Shown: positions 1 to 5,713 of the stretch, piece after piece
Numbering within the stretch: position 1 is the stretch's first letter
Layout of the letters: every line of letters starts with the position of its first letter
Source: Saprospiraceae bacterium
GTDB lineage: Bacteria; Bacteroidota; Bacteroidia; Chitinophagales; Saprospiraceae
Reading direction: 5' to 3'
NCBI GenBank assembly: GCA_020630895.1
Contig: JAHDII010000144.1
Span: 1 to 7,903 of the forward strand
Length of the DNA stretch: 7,903 nucleotides
Program-made: the position numbers and the translations under genes
The notes under the pieces: generated by a model
What the model was told of the DNA's origin: nothing
Seen by the model: only the letters and a program-made list of their open reading frames with translations
The model's database searches: none

Positions 1-1266
1 CAAAATAAAATGTCAAGATACCCCAATCTTAATAGTTCTATTAGTTATGGTATTAATTCTGGACGTTCTATTGATCCTACAACGAATGATTTCAATACGA
101 GTACTTCTCAATTTAATAGTATTGGTATTAATACAGGTATGATATTATACCAAGGAAAAAGAATTAGAAATAGTATTGCTCAAAGTAACATTGATCTTCA
201 AGCAGCTCAACTAGATGTGGAACAAAGTCGTCAAGATATTGCACTACAAGTAGCACAAGCCTACTTACAAGTATTATTAGCAGAAGAACAGCTCGAAGTA
301 GCAAAAGGAATGTTACAACAAACAGAAACACAATTAGCTCAAACAAATCAACTGATAAAAGCAGGTATGTTACCTGCTAATAATCGCTTGGATATTGAGG
401 CACAAATTGCAAGAGATGAACAAAATGTAATTGCAGCAGAAAATGGAGTAAATCTTAGCTATTTATCCCTAAAACAATTAATGACTTATGATTTAAGTAA
501 AGAAATTAAAGTTGAAAAACCAGATATTGAACTCAAGGAAAGTGAATTAAAAAATATATCTATTGATAAAATTTATAGTCGTTCTGTAAGTCAACAACCA
601 AGTGTACAAGCAGGTGAATTAAGAATAAAAAGTGCAGCTATTTCTGAAGAAATTGCTAAATCAGGAAAAAAACCAACTATCTCTTTATTTGGTGGTATAT
701 CTAGTAACTATTCTAGTTTAGCACAAACTTTAAATGGCTATACTAGTGAAACCGTCTCCGTTCCTTTTACTATTGATATCAATGGTACTCCCACTACAGG
801 AACTCTAGATTCCGAACAACTCATTCCTAATTTTTCTAAACAAAAATATTTTGATCAAGTATGGAGCAATTTAGGACAAAACTTAGGTATTAATGTAAGT
901 ATTCCTATTTGGGATAACCAAATTACAAAATCTAATGTTGAAAGAGCAAGGTTACAAAAAGAAAGTATTAAAATACAAAATGAACAAACTAAGCAACGCT
1001 TAATGATTGATATTCAGAATGCTTATGCAAATGCTTTAGCTTCTAAAAAATCTTACAATGCAGCAGAACGTTCTTTAACTGCTTTACAAGCATCTTATAA
1101 AAACACTGAAAAAAGATATGAACTAGGAAATGCAAATAGTTTTGAATTAAATACTTCTAAAAATAATATGACATTAGCAGAATTCGAATTAATTCGAGCT
1201 AAATATGATTATATTTTCCGATTAAAAATATTAGATTTTTATCAAGGAAAAAGAATTAAATTATAA
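1..1266 (+). CDS. TolC family outer-membrane efflux protein, 5' end cut by window
   Basis: This is the outer-membrane channel of a tripartite exporter, expected to form a trimeric beta-barrel with a long periplasmic alpha-helical tunnel. The reading frame is open from base 1 (Q-N-K before the first Met at base 10), and no signal peptide is present. The Met at base 10 is therefore probably internal, and the signal peptide plus roughly the first 50 residues lie outside the window. About 420 residues are visible, against the usual 430-500 for the family. Family marks include the barrel strand with GRSIDPTTNDF near residue 20, the following LYQGKRIRNSIAQ strand-to-helix turn, a long Gln/Ala-rich helix (about 65-125) and a second half repeating the pattern (FGGISSNYSS near 228, SIPIWDNQITKSNVERARLQ near 298). 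The ending, YDYIFRLKILDFYQGK, is typical of Bacteroidota TolC proteins. The adaptor gene starts 26 bp downstream. The substrate cannot be told from sequence. Confidence 0.93.
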   Translation, partial: QNKMSRYPNLNSSISYGINSGRSIDPTTNDFNTSTSQFNSIGINTGMILYQGKRIRNSIAQSNIDLQAAQLDVEQSRQDIALQVAQAYLQVLLAEEQLEVAKGMLQQTETQLAQTNQLIKAGMLPANNRLDIEAQIARDEQNVIAAENGVNLSYLSLKQLMTYDLSKEIKVEKPDIELKESELKNISIDKIYSRSVSQQPSVQAGELRIKSAAISEEIAKSGKKPTISLFGGISSNYSSLAQTLNGYTSETVSVPFTIDINGTPTTGTLDSEQLIPNFSKQKYFDQVWSNLGQNLGINVSIPIWDNQITKSNVERARLQKESIKIQNEQTKQRLMIDIQNAYANALASKKSYNAAERSLTALQASYKNTEKRYELGNANSFELNTSKNNMTLAEFELIRAKYDYIFRLKILDFYQGKRIKL

Positions 1267-1292
1267 TACAGTTTAACCATAATTAATATACA

Positions 1293-2699
1293 ATGGCAAA
1301 AAAGAAATCAAATTTAAAGTGGATATTACTAGCAGTTTTTCTTTTATTTATTATGATTTTCATGTTTTTAATGAAAAGTAAAAATAAGTCCTCTAAAATA
1401 ACTCGAGTTGTTGTAGAAGAAGTGAGTAAACGAACCATTAAAGAAATGGTATCTGCTAGTGGAAAAGTATTTCCTGAAGTAGAAATTAATGTAAGTTCTG
1501 ATGTTTCTGGAAAATTAGTTGAATTATACGTCGCTGAAGGAGATTCTGTTACTGCTGGGCAAAAATTAGCTCGTATTGATCCCGAAGCAATTCAGTCAGC
1601 TGTAGAAAGAGCCCAATCTAGTGTTGATAATAGTCGTGCTGGAGTTTCTAATGCCAAAGCTAATTTATTAAGGTCTGAAGCTTCTTACCAACAAGCAGTT
1701 GCTCAAAAGAAACAATTAGAAGCTCAATTAGAAAATACAAGAGCTGTTTTTCAACGAAGTAAAGCTTTATTAGAAGAAGGAGTTGTATCACAATCAGATT
1801 ATGATAATAATCTTTCAGCACTTCGTTCTTTAGAAGCTAATTTAGAAGCAGCAGATGCTACTGTTTTATCTGCTCAAGCAGGGGTTCAATCTGCTCAACA
1901 TTCTGTAGAAGCAGCAGAATTTACAGTAAAGGGAGCAGAAGCTTCTCTAAAAGAAATTCAAACTAGCTTAAATCGTACTATCATTTATGCGGATGCTTCT
2001 GGAATTATTTCTTATTTAGGAAAAGAAAAAGGAGAAACTGTTTTGGGAACAAGTCAAATGACTGGAGATATTATTTTTAAAATTGCCAATTTGAGTGCAA
2101 TGGAAGTTCAAGTAGATGTGAGCGAAAATGATGTATTAAGAGTAGAAGTAGGTGATGCTGTAGATATTGAAGTAGATGCCTATCAGGGAAGAATTTTTAA
2201 AGGAAAAGTAACAGAAATTGCTAACTCTGCTAGTAATACTACTGGAGTATCTTTAACAACAGAACAAGCTACAAACTTTACAGTTAAAATCCGAATTAAT
2301 AGTGATTCTTATAAAGATTTAGTGACACCTACAAAACGCTTTGCTTTTCGTCCAGGAATGTCTGCTTCTGTAGATATTAATACTCAAACCAGTGAACAAA
2401 CATTAAGTGTTCCTATTCAATGTGTTACTACTAGGGAGAAAGAGGAAGATAAAGGTAATGATGATTCTGAAGATAATATTGAAGAAGTTGTATTTGTTGT
2501 ATCTGGAGATAGTGTTATCATGAAAAATGTTACTACAGGAATTCAAGATGATGCTTATATTCAAGTTTTATCAGGTTTAAATGATACTGATGAAGTTGTT
2601 ACAGGTCCTTATGCTGCTATATCTAAAACTTTAAAATCTGGCAAAAAAGTAGAAAAAACAGATAAAGAAAATGCCTATGGCAAATGGTCTAAAAAATAA
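1293..2699 (+). CDS. Efflux periplasmic adaptor subunit (MacA/HlyD-type membrane fusion protein)
   Basis: This protein would link an inner-membrane pump to the TolC-like channel encoded just upstream. In its 468 residues I see, in order: a basic N-terminus and one transmembrane anchor (about 10-27); the first half of the biotinyl-lipoyl domain (about 60-97, with SGKLVELYVAEGDSVTAGQ); and a long Ala/Gln/Glu-rich coiled-coil hairpin (about 98-225) whose turn is near LLEEGVVSQSDYD. These are followed by the second lipoyl half (about 229-268, YADASGIISYLGKEKGETV), a beta-barrel domain (about 269-366) and a membrane-proximal domain (about 370-455). An acidic, low-complexity loop (about 381-397) interrupts the last domain. 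The layout resembles MacA-like adaptors of ABC exporters more than RND adaptors, but the pump gene is not in the window. The ATG at 1293 is well placed before the anchor, and no Shine-Dalgarno is visible, as is usual in Bacteroidota. Confidence 0.93.
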   Translation: MAKKKSNLKWILLAVFLLFIMIFMFLMKSKNKSSKITRVVVEEVSKRTIKEMVSASGKVFPEVEINVSSDVSGKLVELYVAEGDSVTAGQKLARIDPEAIQSAVERAQSSVDNSRAGVSNAKANLLRSEASYQQAVAQKKQLEAQLENTRAVFQRSKALLEEGVVSQSDYDNNLSALRSLEANLEAADATVLSAQAGVQSAQHSVEAAEFTVKGAEASLKEIQTSLNRTIIYADASGIISYLGKEKGETVLGTSQMTGDIIFKIANLSAMEVQVDVSENDVLRVEVGDAVDIEVDAYQGRIFKGKVTEIANSASNTTGVSLTTEQATNFTVKIRINSDSYKDLVTPTKRFAFRPGMSASVDINTQTSEQTLSVPIQCVTTREKEEDKGNDDSEDNIEEVVFVVSGDSVIMKNVTTGIQDDAYIQVLSGLNDTDEVVTGPYAAISKTLKSGKKVEKTDKENAYGKWSKK

Positions 2700-3282
2700 T
2701 TATTTATTTATTTTTATAAAAAATCCTATTTTAGGACAAGTAAAAACGCGTTTGGCTTCTTCTATTGGTCATGAAGAAGCCTTACGTATTTATAAAGCCC
2801 TACTTTTTCATACTATGAAAACTAGTAAAAGTGTAGAGGCTCATAAAATAGTATATTATAGTCATTTTTTAGATGATAATGATATTTTTGATTCCTCCCA
2901 TTTCGAAAAAAAAATTCAAACAGGAAATGATTTAGGAGAAAGAATGAGTTCTGCTTTCGCTCATACTTTTACAAAAAAAGAAAAAATGCTTATTATAGGA
3001 AGTGATTGTGCTCAAATTACTTCTAAAATCATTGAAGATGCATTTGAAATTTTAGAAAAAAATGATGTTGTCATTGGTCCTACTTTTGATGGAGGATATT
3101 ATTTATTAGGAATGAATCAGTATTATCCTCAATTATTTGAAAATATTCAATGGAGTACTTCTAGTGTTTTTAAACAGACCATTCAGCATTGTGAAACGTT
3201 AAAAATTTCTTATTCACTACTCCCTACTCTATCAGATATTGATTATATTGATGATTGGAAGAAATATGGATGGGAAATATAA
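2671..3282 (+). CDS. TIGR04282/DUF2064 family glycosyltransferase (GT-A fold)
   Basis: This is a small cytoplasmic nucleotide-sugar transferase-like protein of 203 residues, the normal length for TIGR04282, which databases call 'arsenosugar biosynthesis glycosyltransferase'. Motifs seen are the N-terminal strand and loop FIKNPILGQVKTRLA (15-29), QTGNDLGERMSSAF (83-96), IIGSDCAQI (108-116), VVIGPTFDGGYYLLGM (133-148), IQWSTSSVF (159-167) and the C-terminal LSDIDYIDDW (187-196). The SDC motif is usually followed by Pro; here it is Ala114. The gene overlaps the adaptor gene by 29 bp in another frame. Met1 (2671) and Met3 (2677) are both possible starts, and no later Met precedes the first conserved strand, so the overlap is real with either. 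This suggests co-transcription and translational coupling. The family name comes from co-occurrence with arsenic genes. No ArsM or ArsS is visible here, so the true acceptor and donor are unknown. Confidence 0.88.
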   Translation: MPMANGLKNNYLFIFIKNPILGQVKTRLASSIGHEEALRIYKALLFHTMKTSKSVEAHKIVYYSHFLDDNDIFDSSHFEKKIQTGNDLGERMSSAFAHTFTKKEKMLIIGSDCAQITSKIIEDAFEILEKNDVVIGPTFDGGYYLLGMNQYYPQLFENIQWSTSSVFKQTIQHCETLKISYSLLPTLSDIDYIDDWKKYGWEI

Positions 3283-3324
3283 AAGTTTTCCTTTATCTTG
3301 CATCCTAGAAATCAATTCCAATTT

Positions 3325-4089
3325 ATGAGTTCAAGAATAAAAATATTTTATACTACACTACTATGGGTTTGCTTTACTCTTTTCTTATCCAATTGTTGGC
3401 AAAAAGAAGAATTTGATTATAAAGAAAATCATCCCCTCCATCAAGATCATGAGTATCACAATCATGATGATAAACATTCTCATGATCATCATCATCACAA
3501 TTCAAAAAAAGATGATGAATTTGATAAAATTATCGAATCTTTAGAAGATCAAAGGCGTGTAATTTGGCAAAAACCAGGTAAGGTTATAGATATATTAGGA
3601 AATATTGAAGGAAAAGTTGTGGCAGATATTGGAGCAGGAACAGGTTACTTCACTTTTCGTTTGGCTCATGATGCTCAAAAAGTAATTGCTATTGATATTG
3701 AACCTAAATTCTTAGCATATATTGATAGTGTAAAATTAAAATTCCCAGAAAATATTCAAAATAAAATTGAAGTACGCCTTGCAGATGTAGATAATCCTAA
3801 ACTGAATGATAAAGAAGTAGATATTGTAATTTTAGTCAATACTTATGCTTATATTGAAAATAGAATTCAATATTTTAAACAACTTAAAGAAGGATTAAAA
3901 TCAGGAGCTAAGTTATTAATTGTAGATTATAAAAAAAGAAAAATTCCAGAAGGGCAAGGTCCTCCTGATGCTTTAAAAGTATCTGCTAATGAGGTAGAAA
4001 CAGAATTAGAAATGGCTGGATATCGCTTAATGGAAACAGATGATACCACTCTAGAATATCAGTATATTATTTTAGTAACCAACAGATAA
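3325..4089 (+). CDS. Histidine-rich lipoprotein with class I SAM-dependent methyltransferase domain
   Basis: I chose the ATG at 3325 (254 aa). An in-frame TTG at 3298 would add nine residues, MHPRNQFQF, before an otherwise good signal peptide. From Met1: a signal peptide ending in the lipobox-like LFLSNC with Cys24 as the lipidated residue; WQKEEFD directly after the Cys, resembling the Bacteroidota lipoprotein surface-export signal (Q-K-D/E-D/E); and a linker (about 36-58) with 11 His mixed with Asp/Glu, ending in HHHH. The conserved part follows: QRRVIWQKPGKVIDIL (76-91), SAM motif I VADIGAGTGYF (99-109), the acidic motif AIDIEP (122-127), LADVDNP (152-158), the motif IV region VDIVILVNTYAYIENR (165-180) and a late strand LLIVDYKKRKIPEGQGPP. 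The SAM-binding core looks intact. The protein lacks the conserved Cys set of ArsM arsenite methyltransferases. The gene lies 42 bp after the glycosyltransferase gene (15 bp from the TTG), so it is probably in the same operon. The methyl acceptor is unknown. Confidence 0.87.
   Translation: MSSRIKIFYTTLLWVCFTLFLSNCWQKEEFDYKENHPLHQDHEYHNHDDKHSHDHHHHNSKKDDEFDKIIESLEDQRRVIWQKPGKVIDILGNIEGKVVADIGAGTGYFTFRLAHDAQKVIAIDIEPKFLAYIDSVKLKFPENIQNKIEVRLADVDNPKLNDKEVDIVILVNTYAYIENRIQYFKQLKEGLKSGAKLLIVDYKKRKIPEGQGPPDALKVSANEVETELEMAGYRLMETDDTTLEYQYIILVTNR
3430..3498 (+). other. His/Asp-rich metal-binding-like segment within the lipoprotein methyltransferase
   Basis: These 69 bases encode 23 residues, 11 of which are His, interspersed with Asp and Glu and closing with four consecutive His. 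Composition of this kind occurs in Zn/Ni/Cu handling proteins such as HypB, SlyD and ZnuA, where it buffers or delivers metal. Here it sits between the lipidated N-terminus and the methyltransferase domain, so it could also serve as a flexible tether. Metal binding is inferred from composition only. Confidence 0.6.
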
Positions 4090-4092
4090 TTT

Positions 4093-5529
4093 TTACGGAT
4101 TTTCAATTTTATCTAAAGTATCTAATAACCATCGTTTACTAATTAATTGATCCGTATTTTTTATATTTTCTTTTAATTTTATTATTTCTTCTTTATGATA
4201 AAGAGGTAATGTAGATATTTTTTTAAGAAATTTTAAAAAATTCAAATATTGCTGTTTTACCTTCCTTGAAATTAATTTATTTCTTCTTAAATAAATTCTA
4301 AAAGAATCAATATTGGCATCCATTACATTATACTCATCCAAATGATAATACGTTTTTAATAACATTAATTTACTACCTAAAGCATAAACAATACTTTGAT
4401 ATTCTACATATCTTAATTGTTCTATTACTTTTCCAAAATCTTTTTTAGAATAATAAATATGAGCTAAATTATATGTCAAAGCATTATCTCTTACCGTTTT
4501 ATTTAATAAAGGGCTAAATTCTAAAACAAATTTTTCTACACCATCAAAATCTTGCAATCGGATTCCTAAAGAAATAATATTTTTATAGTGCCTTTCATCT
4601 AATTCTCCTTCTATACTAAAAATCGTTTTTCGTTGAAGTACTGTAGAATATAACTCATATAAAACTTTAAAAAATTCTTTATGCCCTAAATTAATTTTTC
4701 GAATACAATAATTCGTCGCATAGATATAAAGAATTCTCAATTCACTTGGAGGAAATAATAAATAATGTTCTTCTAGTAAATTCACTAAATCGAAATAATT
4801 ATTCGTATTTTCTGATTCAGTCAATGTTTTTAAAATTCGATAATAAATATGGATGGAAGGATGAGATAAATAATTATTGTTTTCTATAAATTCAAGCAAA
4901 TTGGGTAATATTTTTACATCTATTTCTATTGAAAGAATACTTTTATAAGTTAGAGCATCACAATAATGTTTTAATTTATTAATAATATAATAAACATCTA
5001 AGTGATAATCTGCTAACTGTAAATTAGACAATGTACTTCTCTTTGCATTCGTTCTTTCTAAATGAATATGAGATTCATATTCAGAAATATACCTATAATA
5101 ATGATAATCTGTATTTCTCAAGTTCCATTCTTCTAACTTTTTTCTGATATTCCGCAATGCTGTTAAATAATGTTTATGCAAATTCTCAGAATTTACTTTT
5201 CTTAAAATTCCTTCAGACATAGACAAACTCTCCCGTTCAGACCATTCCACTGATAAAAAACGATAACATAATTGAGTTAAATCTGAACATAAACGTCTAT
5301 ATTTTTGTTCGTGATAAGAAATTGTCCCAAAACTATCTCTCCAAATATTTTCTCTACTTTCATTGAATTGTTCTTTGATAATTTTTGATGCTAAAACATC
5401 ATAAAAAGAAATAAGTTGCTCATTTTCATTAAAATAAGGCGATAATAGAAACTTTCTAAACCGATTTAATTCGTATCTTGACAAGGATTTCAATAAGGAT
5501 ACTATTTTTTCGTTCTTAATTTTCAACAC
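4093..5529 (-). CDS. Hypothetical all-helical (TPR-like) protein
   Basis: The product is 478 aa, has no signal peptide or transmembrane segment, and is predicted cytoplasmic. I do not recognise a named family. The N-terminus reads LLKSLSRYELNRFRKFLLSPYFNENEQL (about 12-39), a pattern I associate with uncharacterised Bacteroidota proteins. The rest is a run of amphipathic helices rich in Leu, Tyr, Asn and Lys with weak TPR-like spacing, for example ALTYNLAHIYYSKKDFGKVIEQL near 350-372 and ALGSKLMLLKTYYHLDEYNVM near 381-401. A helical scaffold or protein-protein interaction role is inferred. No catalytic motif is seen. The frame has an upstream stop at 5539-5541 and no ATG near its 5' end, so translation must begin at GTG (5529) or the adjacent TTG (5526). 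The conserved-looking region begins soon after, so no truncation is evident. The stop lies 3 bp from that of the convergent methyltransferase gene. Confidence 0.8.
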   Translation of the reverse strand: MLKIKNEKIVSLLKSLSRYELNRFRKFLLSPYFNENEQLISFYDVLASKIIKEQFNESRENIWRDSFGTISYHEQKYRRLCSDLTQLCYRFLSVEWSERESLSMSEGILRKVNSENLHKHYLTALRNIRKKLEEWNLRNTDYHYYRYISEYESHIHLERTNAKRSTLSNLQLADYHLDVYYIINKLKHYCDALTYKSILSIEIDVKILPNLLEFIENNNYLSHPSIHIYYRILKTLTESENTNNYFDLVNLLEEHYLLFPPSELRILYIYATNYCIRKINLGHKEFFKVLYELYSTVLQRKTIFSIEGELDERHYKNIISLGIRLQDFDGVEKFVLEFSPLLNKTVRDNALTYNLAHIYYSKKDFGKVIEQLRYVEYQSIVYALGSKLMLLKTYYHLDEYNVMDANIDSFRIYLRRNKLISRKVKQQYLNFLKFLKKISTLPLYHKEEIIKLKENIKNTDQLISKRWLLDTLDKIENP

Positions 5530-5588
5530 AAATTCAATTTATCTAGTATTTTTAATACATAAAAATTAAAATAAAACATTATAAATCA

Positions 5589-5604
5589 ACATTTTAAAAA
5601 ATGT
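5589..5604. repeat. Short inverted repeat (7-bp arms, 2-bp spacer) in divergent promoter region
   Basis: ACATTTT and AAAATGT are perfect inverted arms separated by AA. The dyad lies about 60 bp from the non-ATG start of the - strand gene and about 110 bp from the + strand gene. It could be an operator for a dimeric regulator. In sequence this AT-rich, a dyad with only one C/G pair per arm can easily occur by chance. Confidence 0.3.
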
Positions 5605-5687
5605 AAATTAAGTAAAATAATTGTATTTACTAAAATCTTTGTCTTTTTTTTAATGTCAATTATCTTACATTTTTGAGTATAAGGATT

Positions 5688-5695
5688 TATATTTG
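5688..5695 (+). promoter_or_regulatory. Candidate Bacteroidota -7 promoter element (TAnnTTTG)
   Basis: TATATTTG matches all six fixed positions of the Bacteroidota sigma-ABfr -7 consensus. It would place transcription start near 5700, leaving a leader of about 14 nt before the ATG at 5714. The -33 TTG partner is weak: TTTTG at 5671-5675 is only 12 bp upstream, and nothing fits at 17-23 bp. The call therefore rests on the -7 match and its location. Confidence 0.42.
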
Positions 5696-5713
5696 TTATT
5701 CATTCAATGAATT

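Larger units (their letters stand above)
5530..5713. promoter_or_regulatory. Divergent intergenic region between helical-protein gene and T9SS-protein gene
   Basis: This 184-bp, extremely AT-rich spacer separates two divergently transcribed genes and should contain a promoter for each. On the + strand I find one full match to the Bacteroidota -7 consensus (annotated separately) and one near match, TACATTTT at 5666-5673. On the - strand I see no full TAnnTTTG match; the same kind of near match, TACATTTT, occurs within the dyad region. No Shine-Dalgarno is visible before either start. Confidence 0.5.

Noticed and set aside
164..346. 60-aa ORF on the - strand inside the TolC-like gene
   Set aside because: It lies fully inside a strongly supported gene, and its Leu/Val-rich composition is the antisense of Gln/Ala/Asn-rich helix codons.
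3298..3324. TTG start adding nine residues to the methyltransferase lipoprotein
   Set aside because: The ATG at 3325 gives a compact signal peptide with a basic N-terminus; the extension adds no recognisable feature. It is not strictly excluded.
3325..4089. ArsM arsenite methyltransferase
   Set aside because: The context suggests it, but the mature protein has no Cys apart from the lipobox Cys, so the conserved Cys set of ArsM is missing.
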